Shown here: positions 15,150-23,369 of the stretch, piece by piece
Position numbering within the stretch: the first letter of the stretch is position 1
Layout: every line of letters starts with the position of its first letter
Source: a virus
Direction: 5' to 3' (one strand)
DNA length: 64,000 bases
Virus record (IMG/VR): IMGVR_UViG_3300031857_000106
Span: 1 to 64,000 of that record
Position numbers and translations under genes: made by a program
Notes under the pieces: generated by a model
Databases searched by the model: none
What the model was told of the DNA's origin: nothing
Seen by the model: the letters and a program-made list of their open reading frames with translations, nothing else

Positions 15150-15689
15150 ATGGCAATTCAAATAAATGCAAGTCTAACCTCTAGAAATAAAGGAGAGCTC
15201 ACTGCAGCAGTAGTGAAGATTGAGAGCTATCGAATCAACAAGTTTGCCGGTTTGTACGAGTGTACAATAGCAATGTTTAAGGACCTTGAAGACGCAGCTA
15301 ATTCCAAGCCTCTTTACAAAGAGGACATTTTCTGCGATATGTCGCAGAGAAGAGTCATGCCGAATCCAGTATCTCCACAACTGATCTACAACGGAGAAGA
15401 AGTCGAGTACCCGACTTACATCACTTTTGAGATGTATACTCCTGTCGAAATAGTGGAAGAATATGTAGAAGACGAGGTCCAGACAGAAACTTACAATACT
15501 TTCGATGAAGAGGGTAATGTAGTCCAATCTACGAGAGAAATCACAGTACCTGTGACAAAGACTCGAACAGTGACTAAGAACAAGATTGATATCGAGCTCA
15601 TTGATGGCGATCCTTACGGCTGGGCATACAATAAATTAAAAGAGGCTCTAGGAGAAATCTTCGGAGCAGAAAATCTAACAGACTGCTAA
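15150..15689 (+). CDS. Hypothetical beta-rich protein, possible virion component
   Basis: The protein has 179 residues. The first 90 residues alternate strands (SLTSRNKGELTAAVVKIESY). A Glu/Thr-rich linker (about 90-140) of short polar repeats follows, then a C-terminal helix (GWAYNKLKEALGEIFG). No family recognised. Its placement before a Ser/Tyr-rich protein, inside the glycosyltransferase island, would suit a structural acceptor or tail-tip protein. The TAATG junction couples it to the next gene. Confidence 0.55.
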   Translation: MAIQINASLTSRNKGELTAAVVKIESYRINKFAGLYECTIAMFKDLEDAANSKPLYKEDIFCDMSQRRVMPNPVSPQLIYNGEEVEYPTYITFEMYTPVEIVEEYVEDEVQTETYNTFDEEGNVVQSTREITVPVTKTRTVTKNKIDIELIDGDPYGWAYNKLKEALGEIFGAENLTDC

Positions 15690-16180
15690 TGACTGTAGTA
15701 TCACCTCCTTCTAGTAACACTAACGTCGGAAACGCCGGAGCTGGTGGTAGCACCACGGAGATCTCAGCGATCGCCTGGGCCACCTCGAGCATCAGCATCA
15801 ACAACACTCAAGTGAACAGGCTCTACCCAGCGATCTCGTCTGGGACTCAGAGACCTTTTAGCTGGTTCCACGGCAAGAGCTTCAGGGTGATCAGGCTCGT
15901 CTATAATGGCTATCCTTCTGGATACGGTTATACTAACATGACATATCCTTTCAGCTCCTCAGCTACGCCCTATCCTACTCTAGATTACTCTTACCGATAT
16001 GATACTTACAGCTACATCACCTTCCAAGCATTCGCTACATATCCGTACACTTTCAGTGCTTGGGCTCTAGGGTCTTCATCAGCTCCTACTTCAGAGATAA
16101 CTTCTGCGAATCCGGTGAGCATTTACGTGGCTGATTGGCCTTCGACGGGATATTTTTACATCTGGGCTAAATTCGTCTAA
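15689..16180 (+). CDS. Ser/Tyr/Gly-rich hypothetical virion-like protein
   Basis: A 163-residue protein of unusual composition: rich in Ser, Thr, Tyr, Pro and Gly, with very few charged residues. It has a Gly/Asn-rich start (NTNVGNAGAGGSTTEISAIAW) and many short predicted strands (YSYRYDTYSYITFQAFATYPY). It has neither a signal peptide nor membrane segments. Composition resembles extracellular phage structural domains and it offers many O-glycosylation sites. Coupled by TAATG on both sides, including to a glycosyltransferase that follows. Confidence 0.55.
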   Translation: MTVVSPPSSNTNVGNAGAGGSTTEISAIAWATSSISINNTQVNRLYPAISSGTQRPFSWFHGKSFRVIRLVYNGYPSGYGYTNMTYPFSSSATPYPTLDYSYRYDTYSYITFQAFATYPYTFSAWALGSSSAPTSEITSANPVSIYVADWPSTGYFYIWAKFV

Positions 16181-17094
16181 TGAAATTTCATCTAAGTTCG
16201 AATTTAGATCCTTGGATAGGATATTCTCTTCTCAAACACTACAACTGCTCAGACCACCGCTCTTGCGTCGTCTATTCTCTCTGGGGAGATCGTGGGTACA
16301 TAACTTACCTCAAGTACTCTCTCATGTCTTTGATCTCATCTACTGACGTCAGCGACAGAGCAGATATTTTAATTTTCGTGAGCAGCGATCTCTACGAAGA
16401 AACGGTAGATTGTCTAAACGGAATAATCGGCAAAGACTGTTTTGTGAGAGTAGAGAGCTCTCAAAAATATCTCATTCATACTCATCCTTCCACTCAGAAG
16501 TACGATAATTTTCTCATGCTTGACACTGATTCTTTTTTCTTGGGACGAGACACGATATTCGAGAAGATGGAAAAGTTTTATGCAAACCCTGAGAACTCAA
16601 AGACGATGTTCATGGTCAAAGACTTTATCGATTCTAAGACTGCTTTCTGGACGAGAAAGTCGAGCCACTGTGAAGCACCTTCTCTAGAGAGATATGAATC
16701 TTTTTACAAAAAGTCAATCGGTGAAGAGGAGTTCGAGAAGATGATGAAAAAGAACTGGTGGGTTTCTTACGCAGTGGCCTACAGCAAAGAGCACTTCAAA
16801 GAAGAGGGTTACTCTTCGTACGCAGCCGAAAATTTTCAAATGGGCCAAGGATGTGATGAGACAGTCTTCCTGACTTGGGCTCACAAAAATTCATATGATC
16901 TGCGTGGCATTGAAAAGTTCTTTCCCTGCTACGATCAGTACATATCATCTGGAGAGTCAGTATCAGATTTTTTTACAGAGCAGAACATTGCGGCTCTCTA
17001 TCATCCACTAGTCGGAGAAAATGCTTTGAACATTTGTAACGTCTTTCTTTTAGCCGAGATAGAGAAGAAGCACGAAGCACTTTTAGAACATTAG
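16180..17094 (+). CDS. Glycosyltransferase-like protein, stand-alone domain B
   Basis: A 304-residue homologue of the second half of the 612-residue two-domain glycosyltransferase. It shares KFHLSSNLDPWI, an SLWGDRGYITYLKYSLMS block, ADILIFVSSDLY, the DxD-type FLMLDTDSFFLG (Asp115/Asp117), NWWVSYAVAYSKEHF and a terminal ALYHPLVG. It is followed three bases later by a stand-alone domain A gene. Here the order is B then A, whereas the fused gene is A then B. Confidence 0.8.
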   Translation: MKFHLSSNLDPWIGYSLLKHYNCSDHRSCVVYSLWGDRGYITYLKYSLMSLISSTDVSDRADILIFVSSDLYEETVDCLNGIIGKDCFVRVESSQKYLIHTHPSTQKYDNFLMLDTDSFFLGRDTIFEKMEKFYANPENSKTMFMVKDFIDSKTAFWTRKSSHCEAPSLERYESFYKKSIGEEEFEKMMKKNWWVSYAVAYSKEHFKEEGYSSYAAENFQMGQGCDETVFLTWAHKNSYDLRGIEKFFPCYDQYISSGESVSDFFTEQNIAALYHPLVGENALNICNVFLLAEIEKKHEALLEH

Positions 17095-17097
17095 AAC

Positions 17098-17910
17098 ATG
17101 AAAGCAGTATGGGTCCTAGAAAATTTCAAGGGCGAGTTCTCGATGCCATCGATAGAGCTCAGAGTCTTCATCACCTCGGTGGTCCAGTGGAAGAGGTTCT
17201 ATCCTAATTTTGAGACTGTTCTTTTTTGTACTCAAGACGTCTACCAATACCTCAAATCTTTAGACGCGGATTCCCTTTGGGATCAAATAGACACTGACAT
17301 TCTAGAAACTGAAGATTCAGTCGACAGAAAAAGGTTCTGGACCGCAGGAAAATACAAAGTCATGAGGGGCCTCGATGCTCCTTTCGTCCTCATGGACTGC
17401 GATCTCTTTCTCACTCAGAAGATAGATGAATCCACATTCGAGAACGATCTCGTGGTCTGCCATCCAGAGAATGCTGAATTCTACCACTACTTCTGGCAGA
17501 AAGAGCACGTCTTCGAAAGCGTAGGAATCGAGAGGCTCCCAGAAGATCCAGAAGGAAAAGCCTGGAACGTGAGCTTCTTCTATGTAAAAGATCAGAGCTT
17601 CAAGGATCTCTATTTAGAGACAGCTTGGGACTGGATGGAGAGGCTTTCAAAATACGAAGGAGATGAAGAGTGGCAGAACGGCTACATGCTCTACTGCGAA
17701 CAGAAGCTCCTCTACGATCTATCTCTGAGATCTGGGATCAAGACTCATTATCTGAAAAGCGGAATCTCTGATGAAAACCCGATTCACCTCGGAGAAGAAA
17801 AGAGGAGAGAAGACCTCAAAACGACTCACCTTCCCTTCCGAGAACACCAAGCTCGAGAGGCTGTGATCGGATCAGGATTCGAGGCGAAGATAAATGAAAT
17901 AGTAGGTTGA
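17098..17910 (+). CDS. Glycosyltransferase-like protein, stand-alone domain A
   Basis: The 270-residue protein matches the first half of the two-domain enzyme: MKAVWVLENFKG start, LFCTQDVYQYLKSLDADSLWD, IDTDILE, DRKRFWTAGKYKVMR and the DxD-type LMDCDLFLTQ (Asp100/Asp102), with NGYMLYCEQKLLYDL near the C-terminus. A Cys replaces Asn inside the acidic motif. It probably works with, or forms a complex with, the domain B protein encoded just upstream, as the fused paralogue suggests. Confidence 0.8.
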   Translation: MKAVWVLENFKGEFSMPSIELRVFITSVVQWKRFYPNFETVLFCTQDVYQYLKSLDADSLWDQIDTDILETEDSVDRKRFWTAGKYKVMRGLDAPFVLMDCDLFLTQKIDESTFENDLVVCHPENAEFYHYFWQKEHVFESVGIERLPEDPEGKAWNVSFFYVKDQSFKDLYLETAWDWMERLSKYEGDEEWQNGYMLYCEQKLLYDLSLRSGIKTHYLKSGISDENPIHLGEEKRREDLKTTHLPFREHQAREAVIGSGFEAKINEIVG

Positions 17911-18048
17911 TTGGAAAGCCTTACACCTTCATAAAAGGGGCACTTAAGTTGGAATGTAAGCGAGGAGACTGAATGAAGTCAAAGAAATGCCAATCGTAAA
18001 AGCAGATGTCCACGCACCCATCTTCTGCTTTCCTCCTTTTGATAAATA
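17911..18048 (+). other. Non-coding spacer with inverted repeat
   Basis: About 140 bases without a convincing gene end the glycosyltransferase run. An 8-base inverted repeat, AAAGCAGA near 17998 and TCTGCTTT near 18023, could fold into a hairpin. GATAAATAA at 18041 directly precedes the terminator. Nothing else is recognised. Confidence 0.4.
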
Positions 18049-18080
18049 ATGCCCGATTCACAGTCGGGCATCTATTTTTT
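18049..18080 (+). terminator. Rho-independent terminator
   Basis: ATGCCCGA (18049-18056) pairs with TCGGGCAT (18064-18071) across a 7-base loop and is followed by CTATTTTTT. It probably ends the long transcript of the upstream glycosyltransferase genes. Confidence 0.88.
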
Positions 18081-18134
18081 CCACTCAGTTTTCCGTTTCG
18101 AAAAAAATTACTAGATATGCATACAATAGCATTT

Positions 18135-18293
18135 ATGAAAGCTCTGTTTGAGAAATGGAAAGCAAAAAAGAAGAATCGTCCGCTGAAAGTCGACGTCATG
18201 GATCCCGAGGAGTACTATCTCGGAGGAGAAGCCATGATCGGTCCCGAGATCCTCAAGGAAAGAAAATTGAAACAAAAAAGAAAAAAGCTATAA
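18135..18293 (+). CDS. Small basic protein
   Basis: A 52-residue protein with a strongly basic N-terminal helix (MKALFEKWKAKKKNR) and basic C-terminus (KERKLKQKRKKL) around an acidic core (VDVMDPEEYYLGGE). An in-frame ATG 18 bases upstream would add MHTIAF; the nearer start was chosen because the protein then begins with a normal phage-like MKALF. It lies between a terminator and a tRNA cluster. Nucleic-acid binding is conceivable; no family is recognised. Confidence 0.55.
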   Translation: MKALFEKWKAKKKNRPLKVDVMDPEEYYLGGEAMIGPEILKERKLKQKRKKL

Positions 18294-18305
18294 AAATAAG
18301 ACTTT

Positions 18306-18389
18306 GGCCTGGTGGAGAAATTGGTAGACTCGCCATCTTGAGGGGGTGGTTCCAGCAATGGAGTGAGGGTTCGAATCCCTCCCAGGTCA
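18306..18389 (+). tRNA. tRNA-Leu (anticodon GAG)
   Basis: An 84-base class II tRNA with acceptor GGCCTGG/CCAGGTC, anticodon stem CCATC/GGTGG around TTGAGGG, a variable arm and T-arm GAGGGTTCGAATCCCTC. It reads CUC/CUU. CTC is conspicuously frequent for leucine in the enzyme genes of this window. Confidence 0.92.
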
Positions 18390-18394
18390 CAGAT

Positions 18395-18470
18395 CGTAGG
18401 GTAGAGCAGATGGTAGCTTGCGAGGCTCATAACCTCGAGGTCGTGGGTTCGAGTCCCACCCCTGCAACCA
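18395..18470 (+). tRNA. Initiator tRNA-fMet (anticodon CAT) with encoded CCA
   Basis: A 76-base tRNA with anticodon stem CGAGG/CCTCG around CTCATAA and an encoded CCA end. The first acceptor pair is a C-A mismatch (CGTAGGG against CCCTGCA), the bacterial mark that allows formylation and blocks elongation. D-arm GAGCAGATGGTAGCTTG and the overall sequence closely resemble bacterial initiator tRNA. One of the usual three consecutive G-C pairs in the anticodon stem is A-U here. It is the only tRNA of the five with a full CCA. Confidence 0.9.
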
Positions 18471-18471
18471 A

Positions 18472-18545
18472 GGTCTTGTAGCTCAGTTGGTTAGAGCGCT
18501 TCCTTGACATGGAAGAGGTCACCGGTTCGAATCCAGTCGAGATCA
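18472..18545 (+). tRNA. tRNA-Val (anticodon GAC)
   Basis: A 74-base tRNA with acceptor GGTCTTG/CGAGATC, D-arm TAGCTCAGTTGGTTAGAGC, anticodon stem CTTCC/GGAAG around TTGACAT and T-loop TTCGAAT. It reads GUC/GUU; GTC is a favoured valine codon in neighbouring genes. CCA is not encoded. Confidence 0.95.
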
Positions 18546-18568
18546 CATTTTATTCCTTGAAAAACCGA

Positions 18569-18594
18569 GTCCCGATTTCTATCGGGGCTTTTTT
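18569..18594 (+). terminator. Rho-independent terminator after the tRNA cluster
   Basis: GTCCCGAT pairs with ATCGGGGC around TTCT (one G-T pair) and is followed by six T. It is well placed to end the tRNA-Leu/fMet/Val transcript. Confidence 0.9.
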
Positions 18595-18681
18595 CGTAGA
18601 AGTAAACTTTTCGTACCCTTTGCATATAACTTGCATGAAACATTTTTCTTTTCATCTTCTTTTTTCTAAAATTGTTCAAGA

Positions 18682-19092
18682 ATGAGGAAGATCAGCCTAA
18701 AATATAGATTGAGGAAGTTCAGAGTCAGATTTAGAAGAGTCTGGGACTTCGCTACTCTGAACAGCAAGCGGTACCGCTTGGACGGTGACATTGATCTAGC
18801 AGTGAAAATTGTGATCAAGATGATGGTCAAAGAGGGATGTGAGATCAGGTACTCACAGATGCAGGGATTCTTCCACCTCAATAGGGGTCACCTCTACGCT
18901 AAAATTTCTGAATCCACTGTCACCATCATCAATGGAAAATATGCTTATGAGCTCATGCTTCCGCCTCAAATAGGATACGACCTCTATTCTCGGATCAAAG
19001 CGACAAATGAGAGGCAGCTGCTTAGAGCTGAAAGAGAACACCGAGAGAGGATAGAAAAGTCACTGCAGGGGATTTATGAAAGCTTAGACTAA
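18682..19092 (+). CDS. Hypothetical phage protein
   Basis: The protein has 136 residues. A very basic N-terminus (SLKYRLRKFRVRFRRVWDF) precedes a mixed domain (GDIDLAVKIVIKMM, then short strands SESTVTIINGKYAYEL) and a charged C-terminal helix (RQLLRAEREHRERIEKSL). No known family or catalytic motif. It opens a run of four small genes that leads into more glycosyltransferases and lies 88 bases after the tRNA terminator, so it probably starts a new transcription unit. Confidence 0.6.
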   Translation: MRKISLKYRLRKFRVRFRRVWDFATLNSKRYRLDGDIDLAVKIVIKMMVKEGCEIRYSQMQGFFHLNRGHLYAKISESTVTIINGKYAYELMLPPQIGYDLYSRIKATNERQLLRAEREHRERIEKSLQGIYESLD

Positions 19093-19103
19093 CAAATTGA
19101 AAT

Positions 19104-19307
19104 ATGAAAAATTCAGAAGAAACTAAAGTCTATCACAAACAGATGATTGAGATGGCTGAGGAATCAAAAAAATTCATCAAAATTCCAGCAGATCAGATAC
19201 TCAAAGAAGAGGATAATGAGAAGCTGGGAGCGTGGATCAGAGCCCAGATGATGAAGAAGATTTCAGACTGTAACGCACACATCGATCACGTCAAAAGTTT
19301 ACAATAA
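19104..19307 (+). CDS. Hypothetical helical small protein
   Basis: A 67-residue, charged, helix-rich protein (YHKQMIEMAEESKKFIK ... KLGAWIRAQMMKKISD). No motif. It lies 11 bases after the previous gene with an A-rich leader and in the same orientation. Coding status is supported by its compact fit between neighbours. Confidence 0.55.
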   Translation: MKNSEETKVYHKQMIEMAEESKKFIKIPADQILKEEDNEKLGAWIRAQMMKKISDCNAHIDHVKSLQ

Positions 19308-19318
19308 AAACCAACCAC

Positions 19319-19573
19319 ATGTCAGATTATCAAGAAAGGCCGAACCGTAGTAGAGACGAATTCAGCAGAGAATTCGATCGAAGAGACGACACAGTTTCTC
19401 TCAGAGAACAGTTGAAAAAATGGGGGACGCCGGAAGAAAAGAAAATGATCGCTGAGATCGAGAGAAAAGAAGAAATTGCAAGAGAAAAGAAGAGACAGTA
19501 CCGAGGAGACGAGCCTGAAAAACTCAACATCGTACCTGACTTTTCAAAGCACGACGTTAAGAGAGATTGGTAA
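19319..19573 (+). CDS. Hypothetical highly charged small protein
   Basis: The protein has 84 residues dominated by Arg, Glu, Asp and Lys (RPNRSRDEFSREFDRRDD ... KKMIAEIERKEEIAREKKR). It is probably largely disordered or a coiled coil. No family recognised. It fits neatly between neighbours with 11- and 22-base gaps. Confidence 0.55.
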   Translation: MSDYQERPNRSRDEFSREFDRRDDTVSLREQLKKWGTPEEKKMIAEIERKEEIAREKKRQYRGDEPEKLNIVPDFSKHDVKRDW

Positions 19574-19595
19574 CTAAATTTTAAGAACAAACAAT

Positions 19596-19838
19596 ATGGC
19601 GTACATTGACGTAGAAGTAGAAGACACCATCGACATCTCGGTGCGGAAATTTTTCAGAGAGATGAGCGATTCAGAAAAAGATGAAATGAGAAACCTCCTC
19701 GGAGTGAAAAAGCCGATGGAACCCTCTTTCATCGATGACGATTTCGATCGAGAAGTAACAAAATTGGCTGGTAATCGTTGGAGACTCACCATCGAAGACG
19801 AGGAAACAGTATTAAAAATAGCGAAGAAAATCGTATGA
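19596..19838 (+). CDS. Hypothetical acidic small protein
   Basis: An 80-residue acidic protein beginning AYIDVEVEDTIDI, with a helix-rich middle (FFREMSDSEKDEMRNLL) and a C-terminal ETVLKIAKKIV helix. No motif. Its TGA overlaps the ATG of a glycosyltransferase gene (ATGA), so the two are translated together. Confidence 0.6.
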   Translation: MAYIDVEVEDTIDISVRKFFREMSDSEKDEMRNLLGVKKPMEPSFIDDDFDREVTKLAGNRWRLTIEDEETVLKIAKKIV

Positions 19839-20860
19839 TAGGACTCACCGGGATCCACTCCTTCGTCACAGATCCGAAGAAAGATGTGAACCATCCCAAA
19901 AAGTATTTGGAGCACGTGCTCCTCACTCAGCTTCTCAGCGCATGGTGTTGGAAACAGACCAACGGTCCGATCCACCTCTACACGACTCCGGCAGATGCTG
20001 AATTTCTCGAAAGCATGAAGATGCTCGACATCTACGACCACGTAGATACAGAGGTCCTCTCTTCAGTGGACGACATTCCTTGGGACGAGTTTGGTCCGGC
20101 TTGTAAGATGAAGGTTGCATCATCGCAGAAGAAATTTCCTTTTGCGACTATCGACAATGATCTCATCTTCAGGACTCCTCTCGAACCACACCTCCTCAAT
20201 TCAGATCTCACTTTTCTCCACCGAGAAGTCTTCCTCCACCGGAACTATCCTCCGCTGGAATACCTGGGGAAGAGAGAAGGTTATGAATTTCCCTCTTTTC
20301 TCTCGAAGCAGGTCGATCCGATCAATGTCGGTTTCGTCATCTGGACCAATCCCCAACTCCTCAGAGACTATTGGTCCTACGCTCACGATTACATGAGGGA
20401 GAACCGCGGCGAGAGCATCCAACCTGAATGGGCAGTTCCAGGACTTCCTAAGTTTTGGAAGAGCCTCTTCGTCGAACAACGGATGCTGCCGGCTCTCATC
20501 GAGAGGGACAATTACCAGGTGGTCTCACTCTTCCCACTCAGATACTCTGGAGACATTGATGTCTGGGTCGATAGGAAGGGAGAAAAGAAAGACTTTGAAA
20601 AAGAGCAGCAGGAAACCGGAATCGACTTCTACCACATGTGGGGCGAAAAGAACGTCTACTATAATTTGAATCCGCCTTTCTGCGGAGGTAACCAGATCAG
20701 GACTCTGTACAGGTTGCTTCAGACTGCTGATGAGACGAAAGACGATCAAGTCCTAGCTGCAGTCGATGAGATCGTGCTCTTCACGATCCAAAAGACTCAC
20801 GCAATGGGGCTCGAAGATTTTTATGAGCTGAGAACATCAATAAGATACTTGTTAAAATGA
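19835..20860 (+). CDS. Glycosyltransferase-like protein, domain A family
   Basis: The protein has 341 residues from the ATGA-coupled start. It is a diverged paralogue of domain A: HLYTTPADAEFLESMKMLD, a YDHVDTEVLSSVDDIPWDEF segment aligned with 'WDxIDTxxLExxDxIDRKxFW', and the DxD-type FATIDNDLIF (Asp107/Asp109). A following HREV/HRNYPPLEYLG stretch and a QTADETKDDQVLAAVDEI helix are specific to it. Donor and acceptor are unknown. Confidence 0.75.
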   Translation: MIGLTGIHSFVTDPKKDVNHPKKYLEHVLLTQLLSAWCWKQTNGPIHLYTTPADAEFLESMKMLDIYDHVDTEVLSSVDDIPWDEFGPACKMKVASSQKKFPFATIDNDLIFRTPLEPHLLNSDLTFLHREVFLHRNYPPLEYLGKREGYEFPSFLSKQVDPINVGFVIWTNPQLLRDYWSYAHDYMRENRGESIQPEWAVPGLPKFWKSLFVEQRMLPALIERDNYQVVSLFPLRYSGDIDVWVDRKGEKKDFEKEQQETGIDFYHMWGEKNVYYNLNPPFCGGNQIRTLYRLLQTADETKDDQVLAAVDEIVLFTIQKTHAMGLEDFYELRTSIRYLLK

Positions 20861-21624
20861 AAATAATTACTCACACGAGCAGGACAGACAAAGAGTGGAG
20901 CTCCCTCTGCATCGAGTCCCAAAAAGAATTTGCTGAAAAGAGAGGAATCGAACACCGAGTCTATGAGAACCTCGACATCGACGGTAGATCAAGCGGATGG
21001 GCTCGCTTTAGAGCAATGCAGGGAATGCTCATCGGCACTCCTGTCGGCGAAGGCATCGTCTGGATGGATTCGGATCTCATGGTGATGAACCACGATTTTG
21101 ATCTAGCAGCGATGGTAAGTGAATTTGAAGCTGACAAGCACACTGTGGCCTGTGCCTTTGCAGTCGGAGGCTCATTGGACCTCAGCCTCATCTTTTTTAA
21201 GAACGTGATCGATGCGAGAGTGCTCTTCGATTTTGGTTGGGATGTGGGCAAATCTGAAGCACAGGGAGAAAGAAGAGACAAGCTTTCATTTGAGCTCATG
21301 AACATCCTCTCTCCCAGAAGAATCCAATTTGTCAATCCGACAGGGCTCCTCTCTCACTGGTACCCAAAATCACCCATCGGTTTCTACAACCACCGAATCG
21401 ACAGCGAAGAAGGAAAGCTCGGGCTCTTCACGATGAAAAAGCCGAAAGAGATGCTCGAGGGTTTCAACGACCTCTACGTTCCAGGGACCTTTGCAGTCCA
21501 CCTCAGAGAGAAGGGACCAAGCCTCCTCCAAGTCTCAAAAGAGTTCAAACGTTACCGAGAAGGTTTCATGGAAAGCGTCATTGAATCGAGATCTCTGGCG
21601 AGAGATTTGGGACCTAAACAATAA
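20857..21624 (+). CDS. Glycosyltransferase, GT34/GMA12-like
   Basis: A 255-residue protein with an early strand/helix (IITHTSRTDKEWSSLCIESQ), RFRAMQGMLIG before a DxD site (GIVWMDSDLMVMN, Asp71/Asp73), a hydrophobic CAFAVGGSLDLSLIFF segment and C-terminal GTFAVHLREKGPS. The WMDSDLMV form is typical of galactosyltransferases of the GMA12/MNN10 (GT34) type, though similarity is judged by eye. ATGA-coupled to the preceding gene. Confidence 0.7.
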   Translation: MKIITHTSRTDKEWSSLCIESQKEFAEKRGIEHRVYENLDIDGRSSGWARFRAMQGMLIGTPVGEGIVWMDSDLMVMNHDFDLAAMVSEFEADKHTVACAFAVGGSLDLSLIFFKNVIDARVLFDFGWDVGKSEAQGERRDKLSFELMNILSPRRIQFVNPTGLLSHWYPKSPIGFYNHRIDSEEGKLGLFTMKKPKEMLEGFNDLYVPGTFAVHLREKGPSLLQVSKEFKRYREGFMESVIESRSLARDLGPKQ

Positions 21625-21632
21625 CATTCTAC

Positions 21633-23369
21633 ATGGTAGTAATATATGTGACCAGAAATCTGGACCAATACCAGAAGACATTAGATTACACGAGAAGCAC
21701 TTTCGTTGAAGGTATTAAGTACCTAATTATCCCGCCGACAGAGGCTAGAGGCGAGGTTTTATTTCAAGATGCAAGGATCGAATCTCCCAGCACAGCTGAC
21801 AAGGGTCTACAGGAGATTCTGTACGAAACTGTCTTATCTTTGGCTGAAGATGAGATTCTCTTCGTTCCAGAAGGCAGGTTCGTCTCACCTGAATTTTTTA
21901 ATAGAAGCATTTCGAGGACTCTCTTCTACGAAGAAGAAGGAGATTCTTGGGGAGCTCTGGTGGAAAAAGGAGAGCTCTTCCCTACTGGGAAAAGACACTT
22001 CGATTGGATCAATCTCCAGAGCCTTGATCTTCCCAGAGAAGACTTTTCTCTCTTTCCTAGGATTGAGTCTCTTCAGAAAAAAGCTGCTCTGCCCAGGATC
22101 CTGGTCTTTGGTGACGAGAACGTGCAGTTGAAAAGCATACCTACGCCAGGAAGTTACGAGTCAGATGAGCTCGAAGTCTTTTCTGCTTATACTTCAAAAA
22201 ACGCAAAGAAGCTCATTTCTGAGCTCGATCCTGACGTGATCCTCACGCTGGGAGAATCCTACAAGCTCTACCCTGAGCTCGAAAAGATGCCCTCTTGGCT
22301 GAAGCACCGCTGGATCCACGAGAACAAATTGAACGAGACGACCGGGCAGAGATGTTACGAGCACGCTCTTCACATAATGACTCAAAAGGCAGATGAGTAT
22401 CCTCTGATCAGCATCATCACGCCTGTCAGAAACATCGGTGAGAAATTGAGACAGACTTATGAGTCTGTAGCGGCTCAGACTTGGTGGAACTGGGAATGGA
22501 TCCTCGTCAACGACGGAGACGACGAGATCACTGATCAAATAGCAAGAGAAATCTCAGCACAAGAGCCTAGAGTGAAATACTACGACATCAAGCCTCGATC
22601 TCAAAACAGAGTCGGTGAAGCGAAGTTCAGAGCCTTTTCTCTTTCTGAAGGAGATTTCTTGGTCGAGCTCGATCACGATGATATGTTGACTCCCGAGGCA
22701 ATAGAACTCGTGGCTCTCGCTTTTGAAAAATACCCCAACGCTGGCTTCTGCTACTCTAACTATGCCGAGGTTGACGTCAATTTTAACGACCTCTCTTACG
22801 GTGGAGATTCCTTTGCTTACGGATACGGTCTCTACACGAGCTTTCACAGAGAAGGGAAATACCACACCGAGCAGCACACACCTCACATCAACCCAGTCTC
22901 GATCAGGAGCAATGTGGCAATGCCTAACCACCTCAGAGCTTGGAGGAGATCGACTTATTTTGAGATCGGAGGCCACAGCCGCAGAATGTCAGTGATGGAC
23001 GACTTGGACATCATCATCAGAACATTCCTCAAGACTGAGATCGTGAAGATCGATTGGATGTGTTATTGGCAGTTCTATTTTGGTCTCTTCTACAACGAGA
23101 GCTCGACTACTAACACGCAGAACCTAGTCCGAATGGACATTCAGAGAAGAGCGAGAACTCTCTGTAACATTTACAACGAGAGGATCAGGGATAGATTTGA
23201 GAAGGATTTCGACCTCATCGATTGGGCCTACGAACAGAATCCTAGTGATCCGAGAAACATTTCACCGGTCCACGGATCGGGAGAGAACAGAGTGAACTAC
23301 GTTCTCGATAGAGAGACCATCGAGAAACACCTTTACTATAGAGGGCTGAAGAGCGTTTATAAAAGCTAG
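21633..23369 (+). CDS. Family 2 glycosyltransferase with N-terminal extension
   Basis: A 578-residue protein. Residues about 252-480 form a GT2 domain: PLISIITPVRNIGEKLRQTY, SVAAQTWWNWEWILVNDGDD (the VNDGS-like donor site), FLVELDHDDMLTPEAI (DxD) and a later MDDLDIIIR corresponding to the catalytic ED region. The first 250 residues are of unknown fold and may read or bind the acceptor; they contain a Rossmann-like alternation (ILVFGDENVQL ... DVILTLGESYKLY). This ends the plus-strand glycosyltransferase run; its stop interlocks with the minus-strand gene's stop. Confidence 0.82.
   Translation: MVVIYVTRNLDQYQKTLDYTRSTFVEGIKYLIIPPTEARGEVLFQDARIESPSTADKGLQEILYETVLSLAEDEILFVPEGRFVSPEFFNRSISRTLFYEEEGDSWGALVEKGELFPTGKRHFDWINLQSLDLPREDFSLFPRIESLQKKAALPRILVFGDENVQLKSIPTPGSYESDELEVFSAYTSKNAKKLISELDPDVILTLGESYKLYPELEKMPSWLKHRWIHENKLNETTGQRCYEHALHIMTQKADEYPLISIITPVRNIGEKLRQTYESVAAQTWWNWEWILVNDGDDEITDQIAREISAQEPRVKYYDIKPRSQNRVGEAKFRAFSLSEGDFLVELDHDDMLTPEAIELVALAFEKYPNAGFCYSNYAEVDVNFNDLSYGGDSFAYGYGLYTSFHREGKYHTEQHTPHINPVSIRSNVAMPNHLRAWRRSTYFEIGGHSRRMSVMDDLDIIIRTFLKTEIVKIDWMCYWQFYFGLFYNESSTTNTQNLVRMDIQRRARTLCNIYNERIRDRFEKDFDLIDWAYEQNPSDPRNISPVHGSGENRVNYVLDRETIEKHLYYRGLKSVYKS

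Noticed and set aside
18155-18481. Open frames across the tRNA-Leu/fMet region (both strands)
   Set aside because: They translate tRNA sequence and overlap the small basic gene; no family similarity.
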